A stretch of 61,291 nt of DNA from Rubripirellula sp. (GTDB taxonomy: Bacteria > Planctomycetota > Planctomycetia > Pirellulales > Pirellulaceae): NCBI GenBank assembly GCA_029245125.1, contig JAQWPZ010000039.1, forward strand, positions 1 to 61,291, read 5' to 3'. Positions 1 to 9,072 of this stretch are shown piece after piece. A program made the translations under genes and the position numbers. The notes under the pieces are model-generated. The model had not been told where the DNA came from. It saw only the letters and a program-made list of their open reading frames with translations, and did not search any database. Within the stretch, counting starts at the first letter, position 1. Each line of letters begins with the position of its first letter.

Positions 1-150
1 CGCGGGATCAGCCGAAGCCGCATCCGCATTCGGGGCGGCCGCTGCCGACGCCCCGCCAGGTGGGCTTTGCGACCCACAGCCGGCCACTCCCACAGCAAGA
101 AACGTTGAAACGAGACACAAACAACAAAGCGGATCAGGCAATCTAGGCAT
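1..150 (-). CDS. Partial lipoprotein, N-terminal 50 residues only
   Basis: Reading leftward from an ATG at 148-150, the frame stays open to the window edge. It encodes a basic start, a hydrophobic stretch (LCLVSTFLAV) and a lipobox VAGC with the Cys at residue 25, followed by a low-complexity Ala/Pro/Gly/Ser linker. This is the layout of a type II signal peptide and a flexible linker of an exported lipoprotein. It is divergent from the TolC-like gene. RND or ABC efflux adaptors are often lipoproteins encoded near TolC homologues, so an adaptor is possible, but nothing in the visible 50 residues identifies the mature protein. The assignment as lipoprotein is from the sequence; the function is unknown. 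Confidence 0.6.
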   Translation of the reverse strand, partial: MPRLPDPLCCLCLVSTFLAVGVAGCGSQSPPGGASAAAAPNADAASADPA

Positions 151-384
151 TAAGGATTGTCCGGATAAAAAAGCAAAACGAAGTGGGTTCGGTTGCATCT
201 TACTTGCCCAGCCCGCCGTTGACCTCGAAACTCGACCAGTTTTCGTCGGCTCGCGACCGATACATTTTGCCCCACCGGTACGACCAGCACACAAGTCAGT
301 GGAAACCGAACTGTCTCGACCGATCCGACCCGAATGACCCGAATCGTCGTGCCGATCCATCCTTTGGGACTAGAAAACTCGCGG

Positions 385-2196
385 ATGCTGAAGATGAAGC
401 CAATGAAACGAGACAATTTATTCGCCTTGATCGCAGGCACCCTCTCCGCCGGTGCCATCTGCGGTGGCGGTTGTTCACTGCCATCAGGCCTACGCCTGCC
501 GTTTTCGCAACCAGCGGCGGTCAACGCGGAAGCCGACGAGGATTCAAGCCGCTTTCGGGAAGTGAGCTTTCGCCCGAGAAACCCAAAAAACCTGCGTGCG
601 TTGGGGGTTCCGGTCGTTTCAGAAATCATGACCGATCAAAAACCGGCCCGGTCCCAGGTAAGTGCTTCCGAAACCAAACAAGCCCAGCCTCAGCAACGAC
701 AGGCCGATCCGCCCCAGTCTCAGGAAGCGATGGCGGTATTGCAGACCGAGGCAGCGGTAGCGTTGATGGCGAAAGAGATCGCCGAACTGCCGGCGTTACC
801 CGAACTGACCGAATTAGGCCCCGCCGATCATGTCGTCCTTCCTGCCGAAACGCTCACCGAACCGATCCGCGACGAGCGGGGAATCGAGCTCGATCTCGTC
901 TCTGCGCTGGCCGCCATCGGGGGCCAGCACCCCGCGGTTGGACTGGCGAGGTGGCGAGTCGAAGAAGCCTACGCGAGATGGAGCCAAGCCAAAATCCTCT
1001 GGATTCCCACGCTCCAAGCTGGCATGAGCTTTCATCGGCACGACGGAAATTACCAAGCCAGCAACGCCGATATAGTTGATGTCAGCCGAAGCTCACTGCA
1101 AACCGGCTTGGGTGTGGGTGCAACCGGTGCCGGCACGACCCCACGACCAGGATTGGTTGCCCAGTACCACCTAGCCGATGCCATCTTTCAACCAGACATC
1201 ACTCAAAAACAAGCCTGGGCCGCCCAACATTCGGCCCACGGGGTCAACCAACGTCAACTCATGGACGCGTCCGTCGATTATCTGCAATGGCTAGCCGCTC
1301 ACCTCGATCACCAGATCCTTCAGGAATCGCGGCAACGGACAGCCGATTTGGCCAAGTTAACCGGCGACTTCGCAGCCACCGGCCAAGGGCTACAAGCCGA
1401 CGCCGACCGACTGAACACGGAACTCGCTTTCATCGATAATCGTTTACTGCAAGCCGATGAGCAGATTGAAGTCCGCGGTGCTCAGCTAGTGCAAACACTC
1501 AGCCTGTCGCACAGCCAACCCATGGTCCCCCGCGATCCAACGATCGCTCCGATTGAATTTGTCGCCCAGGGAACCGATCGCGCTGAATTGATTGCCACAG
1601 CTCTCGGATCACGCCCTGAATTACGCGAATCACGCGCCATGGTAGCAGCCGCCTGTGCAGCACATCGCCGTCAAAAATGGGCTCCATTTGTCCCCAGTGT
1701 GCTACTCGGATTCAGCACCGGAAGCTTCGGCGGCGGACTCGGCAACAACGTCGATAACGTCGATGGACGCTATGATTTTGATGCCTCCGTCGCATGGCAA
1801 GCAAGACAACTCGGACTCGGGGAAGTCGCGGCCCGGCGTGAATCGGCTTCCCAAGTCCAACAAGCAAGATTTGAATCAGCTCGGGTCATGGATCAAGTTG
1901 CCCGAGAAGTGAGCGAGTTCCACAGTCAAACGCAATTCCGAGCCAAACGAATTGAACTCAGCAAACGAGCGATCCAATCTGCGAAAGATTCTTACCAACG
2001 AGACCTCAGCCGAATCCGCGAGGGACAAGGACTGCCAATTGAGACCTTGCAGTCACTGCAAGCCCTTGAGCAAGCCCAACGCAACTACTTGAACTCGGTC
2101 GTCGATTACAACCAAGCGCAATTCCAACTGCAATGGGCGATCGGTTGGTCCGTTATCGAAACACCTCAGCCGATGATCACAGAGAGTAGTGACTGA
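385..2196 (+). CDS. TolC-like outer membrane efflux protein (OEP family)
   Basis: The product is about 600 residues and resembles outer membrane efflux proteins that form the periplasmic tunnel and outer membrane channel of tripartite exporters. In-frame ATGs at 334, 385, 394 and 403 are possible starts. I chose 385 because a hydrophobic export signal (NLFALIAGTLSAGAI) ending near GGGC, a possible lipobox, follows closely. A Pro/Glu/Gln-rich linker leads to two long helical halves rich in Ala, Gln, Glu and Leu (for example RIELSKRAIQSAKDSYQRDL near the C-terminus), each followed by short strand-like segments (SVLLGFSTGSFGGG). Such duplicated helical hairpins are typical of the family. It has no visible partner pump gene rightward; the partner could lie to the left of the window. 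The stop codon lies inside a 17-bp tandem repeat. Confidence 0.8.
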   Translation: MLKMKPMKRDNLFALIAGTLSAGAICGGGCSLPSGLRLPFSQPAAVNAEADEDSSRFREVSFRPRNPKNLRALGVPVVSEIMTDQKPARSQVSASETKQAQPQQRQADPPQSQEAMAVLQTEAAVALMAKEIAELPALPELTELGPADHVVLPAETLTEPIRDERGIELDLVSALAAIGGQHPAVGLARWRVEEAYARWSQAKILWIPTLQAGMSFHRHDGNYQASNADIVDVSRSSLQTGLGVGATGAGTTPRPGLVAQYHLADAIFQPDITQKQAWAAQHSAHGVNQRQLMDASVDYLQWLAAHLDHQILQESRQRTADLAKLTGDFAATGQGLQADADRLNTELAFIDNRLLQADEQIEVRGAQLVQTLSLSHSQPMVPRDPTIAPIEFVAQGTDRAELIATALGSRPELRESRAMVAAACAAHRRQKWAPFVPSVLLGFSTGSFGGGLGNNVDNVDGRYDFDASVAWQARQLGLGEVAARRESASQVQQARFESARVMDQVAREVSEFHSQTQFRAKRIELSKRAIQSAKDSYQRDLSRIREGQGLPIETLQSLQALEQAQRNYLNSVVDYNQAQFQLQWAIGWSVIETPQPMITESSD

Positions 2197-2250
2197 TCAG
2201 CTGTCTCAATTGATCAGCTGTCTCAATTGCCCAGCTGTTTCAGTTGCCCA
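2194..2250 (+). repeat. 17-bp tandem repeat overlapping the TolC-like stop codon
   Basis: Two identical 17-bp units (TGATCAGCTGTCTCAAT at 2194-2210 and 2211-2227) and a third diverged unit (2228-2244, TGCCCAGCTGTTTCAGT) follow head to tail, and a partial fourth begins at 2245. The first TGA is the stop codon of the upstream gene. Each intact unit contains the palindromes TGATCA and CAGCTG. Confidence 0.85.
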
Positions 2251-2343
2251 GGATCAGTCGAGCTGCGCGGCAGGTAAAAACGTCATCGAGGCTGCCTGAC
2301 CCGGCAACCTCGATTTCTATGGACACAACCAAACGCGTCCGAT

Positions 2344-3072
2344 TCAGTTGGCCGTCGGCAGCGGCACCGGCCACACCGAGCGATGACTCGGCTGAGATGC
2401 CCAAGGCCGAACATTGACAGGCACCAATCCGTTCGACGGCGTAGCCAGCTGTGGTTGAACTGACGGAACCGCCTGAGTCGGAATCCAAGGCTGCTGAACT
2501 GGACTGAGCTGGCTTGCCATGTTTTGCTGGGACGACCAACTCGGCTGGGTGATTGCCTTGGATGACGTGATCGGTTGTGGAGCATTTGGCAGCGGCGGAG
2601 CAATGACCCCGTTCACGCCAACATCACATCCCGTATCGCAACCGCCGACATCACAACCGTCCTTCTGCGGCGTCCAGGTGTACTTACACTTGGGGCAAGC
2701 ATACTTTCTGGTCTTCAAAACACAGATCCGACGGACCTTGGCACCATTGTGCACGCAGGCATTACAACCAAGCCCGCTGCATGAATCGCAAGATCGGCAA
2801 GTTTTCTTTTGCCATGGGAACACCACTCTGGGGATACAGATTTCTTTTGATTCAACCTCGAAACAGGTCTTTTCCTCGTCGACCTCCTGGGCATCCAAGT
2901 TGCAGCAATAATCGCAGGCCGGACAACGCTTGCAGCAACCAGTCTGATCACCAATGCAGTGATCTCGAAGACCGGCCTGTGCAGGAACCACCGTGATTCC
3001 GCCGAGCGTGATTCCGCCAAGCAAAAGCAACATCAACGCGAATGGACAACAGCAAATTTGTTTCAATGACAT
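2344..3072 (-). CDS. Cysteine-rich secreted protein of unknown function
   Basis: I do not recognise a named family. The start is set at ATG 3072, where AGGAAG lies six bases upstream; a TTG two codons earlier is also in frame. A signal peptide (FALMLLLLGGITLGGI, cleaved near AQA) precedes a segment packed with cysteine pairs: CCKRCPACDYCC, then CRSCDSCSGLGCNAC, then CPKCKYTW, then CDVGGCDTGCDVG. The first two thirds therefore look like a metal-binding or disulfide-rich module reminiscent of zinc ribbons, and the last third is Pro/Gln/Ser-rich and probably disordered. It lies convergent to the TolC-like gene and downstream of a porin on the same strand. Export and Cys clustering are visible; any role in envelope or metal handling is a guess. 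Confidence 0.7.
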   Translation of the reverse strand: MSLKQICCCPFALMLLLLGGITLGGITVVPAQAGLRDHCIGDQTGCCKRCPACDYCCNLDAQEVDEEKTCFEVESKEICIPRVVFPWQKKTCRSCDSCSGLGCNACVHNGAKVRRICVLKTRKYACPKCKYTWTPQKDGCDVGGCDTGCDVGVNGVIAPPLPNAPQPITSSKAITQPSWSSQQNMASQLSPVQQPWIPTQAVPSVQPQLATPSNGLVPVNVRPWASQPSHRSVWPVPLPTAN

Positions 3073-3152
3073 GACCAACTTCCTGACTTGATGACTTGAA
3101 TAGTGGAAAGAGCGACGCGGGACTTTCGCCCGGCCGCGATGTTGTCCGCCGA

Positions 3153-4796
3153 CTAAAAGTCGATCATGTAACGCATACCCAAGATGGCGAAATCACCATC
3201 CACACCGGGGGAAAACGACGTGGTGGCACCATTGGTCCCATTATTGTCTCGCCCCTGCCCAGCGTTGTTGATTTGGCCCCACACCAAGTTGGTTTGTAAT
3301 TTTGAATAAGAGGTCCAGTACCAATTCAAACCGCCTGTGAACGCATGACCTACACCGCCACGAATGTCTGAATCACTCAGGTCAAGGTAGTCATAGCGAA
3401 GAGCAAGCGCCCACGCTCCCCATCCTTTTCCGGTCCCACCACAACAACGGTCAACCACAAAGAAATTCTCAAAGGGCCGCACGCGATCAATTGTTCCCGC
3501 TCGACGATTCCAGGGAATGTGTTCGCCGGTCAAGAAATACGATGCGAAGATGTAACCACCGTGAAAGAACAGATCGTCACCAGCGAAAGTGGGGGCGGCA
3601 TCCCGCTGAACCCAGTTACCAAAGTACTCACTGGTGACTTGCCAAGCTCCAATGTTCAATACGGATTCCAGTGACAACTGTTGATAGCCGTCAGCTCCCG
3701 GTATTCGGTTCGTGTTCCACCAACGACTGGAACTCCGTGCCAGCGGGCGAGTGCGGAAGCGAGCTTCATTCCGATTCGATACATCCAAGTTGTCACCAAC
3801 GGCGCTGCCATCGGTGACGTTCGCCGATCCAGCAATCGCACAATGATAGTAACCACGACCGCCGCTAATCTCGTCATACCATGGACTGGCTGCTAAACGA
3901 GCGTACAAACCCCCCTGATCGAAGTCACCTCGGTAACGTCCATCCCGACTGATGTTCTCCAGCAGGAAAGCCCCATATCGCCAATTGACCATCTCGCTTT
4001 CCGAGTAGCCGTACATGCAAACACCAAGGCGTCTAGCATCCTCGTTGAATGCTTCGACTGCCAGCGGTCGCTCGGCGAACACGTTGTGACGACTGCTGTT
4101 CAGATGATCCAAACCAATTGGGCGTTTCTGGTTACCAATCAGCAAAGTTTGGTTGTGTGGTAGATTTTTGAACCCGAGGTAGACATCCTTCATCTCGGCG
4201 CTACTGGGATTATTGAAATCAATCTGGGTTCGAAACAACATATTGTTAGGAACGTCCCCAGAAACCTCCAACCGAATACGGCGAAAGTCCCACCGGTCCT
4301 CGGGGCTAATCGACGTATCACCACTCTCGAGAAAGTTGGTGCCCGCGTCAGTATCGAAGAAGTTCCAATTGTCCAGATGGACACGGCCGCTCAGCTTCCA
4401 AGACGACTTCTTCTTTTTGGATGCTGCTTCATCAGCTAGCTCGTCTTGATACTCATTCCAATTCGTTTCCAGGTTCCCGATGCGTTCCAACAACGCAGTG
4501 TACTGCTCCATGGGGACTGTTTCCCCGCCATCCGCCGCAGTAACCATCGCCTCGGTCTGATGAATCGGATCCGCAGCTTCAGTGTCGAGCGGCTGCTCCT
4601 GGTAATCCAGCGCCTGAAACAATGCCGGCTCTTCTGCGCAAACCGCATTCGACACACCCAAACCGGCAGCGATGGAAAGGGCGAAACGTACAAGGCGTCC
4701 GGAAGAACCCTGACGTGAAACTCTCGTGAGTCGCTGAACTGGCGTGAGGCTGAGAAAGCGTACACGCCATCCACTTATCGCTGGCATGGTTTCCAT
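3153..4796 (-). CDS. OprP/OprO-like outer membrane porin
   Basis: The product of about 547 residues resembles phosphate-selective porins O and P, beta-barrel channels of the outer membrane. A TTG lies four codons upstream of the chosen ATG at 4796. The N-terminus carries a signal region (VRFALSIAAGLGVSNAVCAE). A short coiled-coil segment follows (TALLERIGNLETNWNEYQDE), common at the periplasmic face of planctomycete and cyanobacterial porins. The rest is rich in alternating strands with Trp, Tyr, Asn and Gly, and the protein ends in an aromatic residue (LGMRYMIDF), the usual outer membrane insertion signal. Substrate specificity cannot be read from the sequence, so phosphate is not implied. 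Confidence 0.82.
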   Translation of the reverse strand: METMPAISGWRVRFLSLTPVQRLTRVSRQGSSGRLVRFALSIAAGLGVSNAVCAEEPALFQALDYQEQPLDTEAADPIHQTEAMVTAADGGETVPMEQYTALLERIGNLETNWNEYQDELADEAASKKKKSSWKLSGRVHLDNWNFFDTDAGTNFLESGDTSISPEDRWDFRRIRLEVSGDVPNNMLFRTQIDFNNPSSAEMKDVYLGFKNLPHNQTLLIGNQKRPIGLDHLNSSRHNVFAERPLAVEAFNEDARRLGVCMYGYSESEMVNWRYGAFLLENISRDGRYRGDFDQGGLYARLAASPWYDEISGGRGYYHCAIAGSANVTDGSAVGDNLDVSNRNEARFRTRPLARSSSRWWNTNRIPGADGYQQLSLESVLNIGAWQVTSEYFGNWVQRDAAPTFAGDDLFFHGGYIFASYFLTGEHIPWNRRAGTIDRVRPFENFFVVDRCCGGTGKGWGAWALALRYDYLDLSDSDIRGGVGHAFTGGLNWYWTSYSKLQTNLVWGQINNAGQGRDNNGTNGATTSFSPGVDGDFAILGMRYMIDF

Positions 4797-5268
4797 CCTT
4801 GGAATCAATTGACATAAGCAAACGAGTACCCCACCACTTCGGTGTCACCGGATTACGAACCTCCCGTTCGGCAAACGACGAAAAGCCGTTCTCAGGCGGC
4901 TTCAGGCAACTGTGACTTCGTCTACAACCCGACCAATTTTTAAATCCAAATCGATCCGCAGATCCCATTTCACCGAGCCCATGACTGAAAATCCGGTCAA
5001 TCAATGTAACCCGACCTCCACAGGATAAACCTAAATGATCTGGTAAACCCGATGGCCCTGGCAAATCCACCAGCAAACCCAACTGGCGGCATCAACCCAA
5101 TCTGCTTTGGGGACAGCTTACGAAGCAGAATTCGAATCACACGTCCAATTAGGAAAATTGAAACGAACAGAGAATTTTTTACGGATACTTGCTTCCTGCT
5201 AGCGTGGAACCACCGATCAAGCCGATTCTCACGATACGAGGAAACACTCCGTTCACGCTGATTTACTC
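4797..5268. other. Intergenic stretch between divergent porin and secreted protein genes
   Basis: About 470 bp separate the divergent starts. Short open frames here lack export signals, ribosome sites or recognisable motifs. An AT-rich patch near 5155-5185 (including TTGAAA at 5158-5163) could belong to a promoter of the rightward gene, but I cannot place a convincing -10 element. Confidence 0.5.
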
Positions 5269-5925
5269 ATGCTAGCAAGAAAAGCATCCATCATCACAGC
5301 CTGCCTGATTCTCGGATTCGGATTTGGGCAACTCAAAACGCATGGGCAAGACCGTGCGCCGCTGATTGATACTGTGAATGGATTACCGATTGAGCCAGTT
5401 CGAATCGATTCACCTAGCGACCGAGATTGGAAACCGCCCGCCGCTGTTCTCGTGGAAGATCCGCTGCACCTCAGTGGTGAACTAGAAAGTCAGCCTGAGC
5501 CCGAAAGCTGTGTCTGCGGGGAAGCCAAATGCCCCGGTGTGTGTCGCGATCCAGGTCGACCAAGAAAACCGCTGCTCACCAAGCCAGGCGACCGCAATCG
5601 GGGTGACTGTCCGCCCTATCGCTATCGCCTCTCCGACCACCAACGTGCCGGCAATCCGCACTGCGTTGCTCCTTGGGCAGCATGCAGCGTGAACGACAAA
5701 TACAGCGCTTGGTTCGTCGGAGGCGGAGCCGCCTTCTGGCGCGGTCGCTGTCGCAAACCGAGCGAAGGCACTTGGGGCTTGGATTACAGCGGCCTCTTCG
5801 GGCGTGCCAATATCTGGATGACCTACACCCGCGGACGAAACCAGGGTGGCGAAGGAACTTACGAGACCGACGGCGAGCCAAAGTTTGTGACTCGCACCCA
5901 TGAGTTCTTCGGATTCGGTCACTAA
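5269..5925 (+). CDS. Small secreted cysteine-containing hypothetical protein
   Basis: The 218-residue product starts with a clear signal peptide (ASIITACLILGFGFGQ, cleaved near THG or GQD). A Pro/Asp/Glu-rich region follows, then a CVCGEAKCPGVC cluster near residues 81-92, and a C-terminal half rich in Gly, Trp, Arg and aromatic residues, with strand-like sections. I do not recognise the family. It stands alone, divergent from the porin, with a long upstream gap that probably holds its promoter. An exported, possibly envelope-associated protein is the most that can be supported. Confidence 0.6.
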   Translation: MLARKASIITACLILGFGFGQLKTHGQDRAPLIDTVNGLPIEPVRIDSPSDRDWKPPAAVLVEDPLHLSGELESQPEPESCVCGEAKCPGVCRDPGRPRKPLLTKPGDRNRGDCPPYRYRLSDHQRAGNPHCVAPWAACSVNDKYSAWFVGGGAAFWRGRCRKPSEGTWGLDYSGLFGRANIWMTYTRGRNQGGEGTYETDGEPKFVTRTHEFFGFGH

Positions 5926-6030
5926 ACCGATCGACGCAATGCGACTCGGTAGACGCGACGAATCGATGATGACCGACCGTCGATTTCAGGTGAACCTCGC
6001 CTGATGGCACCACCACATCGAGCCGTCATC

Positions 6031-9000
6031 TTACTTGTTGGCTTTGCGTTTTGCTTCAAGCAATCGTTCGGTGTACGACGCACCCTGGGACTCCGTCGAT
6101 TTCTCGGAACCAGCTTTAGGCTTCGACTGCGTGTCGGTGGCCTGTTCACCAAAATCTGCCGCATCGGTCTGATCGACAGCGGTCGGTTCAAAACGGACGC
6201 TCGAGCGTTTCCGTTCCAGTGAGTCGCTGATCGAATCTTTTTGTTTTTGCAGTGCGTCAAGCCGCGCAGTAACAGTTGACTCCTTTTCATCTACTGTGCC
6301 ACGGATACGTTTCCACGTATTCCCGATCCAATAGAAATTCACCGCGACTCGTCGGATGAACACATCACCCAGGAACAAACAGCATCCGGCCAGCACGAAC
6401 CAAGGCCAAACATCTTGAATGCTCCGTGCGAGTTCCAAGCCACCTCGAAAGGCATCGGTATCGACGAGTTCCTCACTCGGTTTTTCACCGAGAGGAGGCG
6501 TCACTTGCCCAGCAGTTCCGCCACGTGGCTGAATTGACGCTAAAGAATCAATGAGCGTCTGGTTGGTTTCACGCACTCGAAACTCTTCGCTGTAGGGCAC
6601 CGTCACACCGGTTGTCAGCGGGGTCTCCCCAGCATCTGGCAGAACATTGACGAAATAACTGCCCGCCTTGTCACCGGGAAAAGAGCCGACATATCGACCC
6701 GGTGCGGTTTGTCGCATTCGGAGTGGAATCGGGTTCAGATCGGGCCCCAACACCGAAGCGTTCATTTCCAGAAAGTTCTTGAACGAGTCGTCTTTATTCA
6801 GTGCGTTGACGACAATTTGCACTTCACCATCCCGAACCTGCGTGGCAATCGTGTACTTGCCTGTGTCTCCGGTTGGACGCATCAACCATCGGACCAGTTG
6901 GCTGTGGAATTTGTCGTAACCAGCCCACTCAGTCCATGAAGAGGTCCAGCGGGCTCCCGCATCGGTGGTCAAGACCGCGGTTCGTCCCAAACCATATTGC
7001 CAAACTGCCAAAATCGAAGCGTTCTCCGGTGATTCGGGCTTGGGCGATTGAATCAAAACCTGGGACAGTGCGCTTTCTTTGGCTTGCGTTAAAACAAAAC
7101 CACTGATCGGGGGCAGTACACGATCGATGCCTTCCAACAGAGGGTGCGGAAAGATGACCTCGGGTACCGCACCATTTTCCGGCTCGTAGACAAGCGGTCG
7201 CGACACCCGTCGAGCTTCCCGCTGATAGATCTTTGGTAACGCACGACCACTGGCCACTGCGTAATACTTGCCACCTGTCTGCTGCGCAATCCGCTGCATC
7301 AACTGACTGCCGGTTTGACCGTGAGATTCGACGGCCACGGTGCTGATGGAAATATTGTTCTTTTTAAATTTGTTGATCAAGTTGGCGGTAGGAGCAGAAG
7401 GGTCACCGTCACTAATGATGATGGCGTGCTTGACCGCTGAGTTCGTCCGCACAAGGCCCCCCAACGCCAATTCCATGGCTGGGCCGAATTCTGGCATATC
7501 GCCTGGTGTCATTCGACCAATCGCGGCCAGCATCGCTTTGCGATTGGGGCCAACCTCTAACAAACCATCTTTTCCACCCCATAACCATGCGTCACCACCC
7601 ATGTTCCAATACAGCACACCACCGAAATCTGCCGGGCCCAACTGCTCAATCGCCGACTTGGCGACCACCTTCTGCCAGTAATTGCCCTCTGCCATCTCAC
7701 CCGCGTGCATGATCAGCGCTAATGCGCCAACCGCTCGAATTTTGGTGTTACGAATCTTGAAATCGACCGGCATTGCCTCTTCGATCTTGGTCCCGATCCA
7801 ACCTCCCGCACCAAAGGCCTCGGGCCCACCAATCATTAACAACCCCGCACCCAATTGCTGAGTGTTGCTAACCAACATCGCGATTTGTTCGTCAGAGAAA
7901 GACGAGAGTTGATCGACGTCTTCGCCCGAGACTCGTGGAACGCCTGCCAAGATCACCGCATCATAGGCCTGCAATTCTGCGAGTGACCCAAACAGTGAAT
8001 CACTGGCTTGCGTCACCACCTCAATGTTGTTGTCGCGCAACGCTTGAACCATCAAATCAAAGTCGCCCAACTGCGAGCGATCCTCGATCAACAACACCCG
8101 ACCTTTGCCTCGGACATAGGTATAGGCGGTCGCTTGATTGTTCTGATACAGCCCATCGTCAGAATCACTCGCCGGAATGAACTCAGCGTTGTAGACATAG
8201 GCAGCCGGTTGTTCGATGCGATGCCGCATCGGAAAAACATTCTTGCCTGGATCGAGTGTGATCTCTTCTTCGAGCAACAGTGTTTCCTCGCCGCCAACAT
8301 TCTGCTTGACTCGCAACTTCCCGCTAACGGGTGCAGCGGATCCGTTGTCGGCATAGTTGTTGACCACAACACGGGCTTCAAAAGGTTGCCCTTTGCGAAT
8401 GTTCGTGGGCAAATCAATTTTTTCCACCAACACTTCGGCGCTCGACTCCAACATCACCGGAACGACGTCGATACCGATTCCTGATGCAGCGACGCGTGCC
8501 GCCAGTGAGCGTGCTTGCCCTAGGTTCTCATTGCCATCGGTAACAATCACGATCCGTCGCGACGTATCTTCCTCCATCGAAGCTTGCGCAAAGTTCAACG
8601 CCGCTTCCAAATTCGTAGCGTCGGCCGGTCCCCGAAAACTCTCCAGGCGATTCAGATAAATGTCGTCATCGAATGGAGGAATCTCGATCGTTGCTTCCCG
8701 ACCAAACACAATCACACCAGCACGATCCTCACGAGCGCGATCCCGGTGTCGACGGACATTTTTCGTCACATATTCCAACATCACCTGCCGCTTCGCCGAC
8801 GGGATGCTCTCCGACTGGTCCAGCAAATACATCACGGTGACTTTGTCGCTGACCCAAACTAACTGGGCACCAGCCAGGGCGAACACAATCGCCGTCCAAA
8901 CCGCACTGCGAAAGAACATCGCGAACCAGCGTCGAAAACTCCCCAAGGCCCCCAGGGATCCGTAGCCAATCCACAGCAACACCGGCAGCGCGATCATCAA

Positions 9001-9048
9001 CCACAAATAGTTCGGATGATCAAAACCGAGCCGTAAAGAAAACAACAT
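6031..9048 (-). CDS. Large von Willebrand factor A domain membrane protein
   Basis: The product is about 1005 residues, with ATG at 9048 preferred over a TTG one codon upstream. Two N-terminal membrane segments (LWLMIALPVLLWIGYG and SAVWTAIVFALAGAQLVWV) are followed by a VWA domain whose metal-ion site begins DQSES. A central glutamine-amidotransferase-like segment (VLLIEDRSQLGDFDLMVQAL) follows. A second VWA-like part contains IIISDGDPSAPT. Near the C-terminus is another membrane helix (WFVLAGCCLFLGDVF) and a charged coiled-coil tail. This order is seen in large planctomycete membrane proteins often encoded near MoxR ATPases and DUF58 proteins, but neither is present here. The role is unknown; protein-complex assembly or envelope stress sensing are guesses. 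A CPBP protease gene ends 24 bp upstream on the same strand, so the two may be co-transcribed. Confidence 0.8.
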   Translation of the reverse strand: MLFSLRLGFDHPNYLWLMIALPVLLWIGYGSLGALGSFRRWFAMFFRSAVWTAIVFALAGAQLVWVSDKVTVMYLLDQSESIPSAKRQVMLEYVTKNVRRHRDRAREDRAGVIVFGREATIEIPPFDDDIYLNRLESFRGPADATNLEAALNFAQASMEEDTSRRIVIVTDGNENLGQARSLAARVAASGIGIDVVPVMLESSAEVLVEKIDLPTNIRKGQPFEARVVVNNYADNGSAAPVSGKLRVKQNVGGEETLLLEEEITLDPGKNVFPMRHRIEQPAAYVYNAEFIPASDSDDGLYQNNQATAYTYVRGKGRVLLIEDRSQLGDFDLMVQALRDNNIEVVTQASDSLFGSLAELQAYDAVILAGVPRVSGEDVDQLSSFSDEQIAMLVSNTQQLGAGLLMIGGPEAFGAGGWIGTKIEEAMPVDFKIRNTKIRAVGALALIMHAGEMAEGNYWQKVVAKSAIEQLGPADFGGVLYWNMGGDAWLWGGKDGLLEVGPNRKAMLAAIGRMTPGDMPEFGPAMELALGGLVRTNSAVKHAIIISDGDPSAPTANLINKFKKNNISISTVAVESHGQTGSQLMQRIAQQTGGKYYAVASGRALPKIYQREARRVSRPLVYEPENGAVPEVIFPHPLLEGIDRVLPPISGFVLTQAKESALSQVLIQSPKPESPENASILAVWQYGLGRTAVLTTDAGARWTSSWTEWAGYDKFHSQLVRWLMRPTGDTGKYTIATQVRDGEVQIVVNALNKDDSFKNFLEMNASVLGPDLNPIPLRMRQTAPGRYVGSFPGDKAGSYFVNVLPDAGETPLTTGVTVPYSEEFRVRETNQTLIDSLASIQPRGGTAGQVTPPLGEKPSEELVDTDAFRGGLELARSIQDVWPWFVLAGCCLFLGDVFIRRVAVNFYWIGNTWKRIRGTVDEKESTVTARLDALQKQKDSISDSLERKRSSVRFEPTAVDQTDAADFGEQATDTQSKPKAGSEKSTESQGASYTERLLEAKRKANK

Positions 9049-9072
9049 CAAGTCCGCCTGAATAAAAACGAA

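Noticed and set aside
183-1079. A long plus-strand open frame overlapping the TolC-like gene
   Set aside because: It reads a different frame of the same DNA, is Arg/Pro-rich and has no signal peptide or motif.
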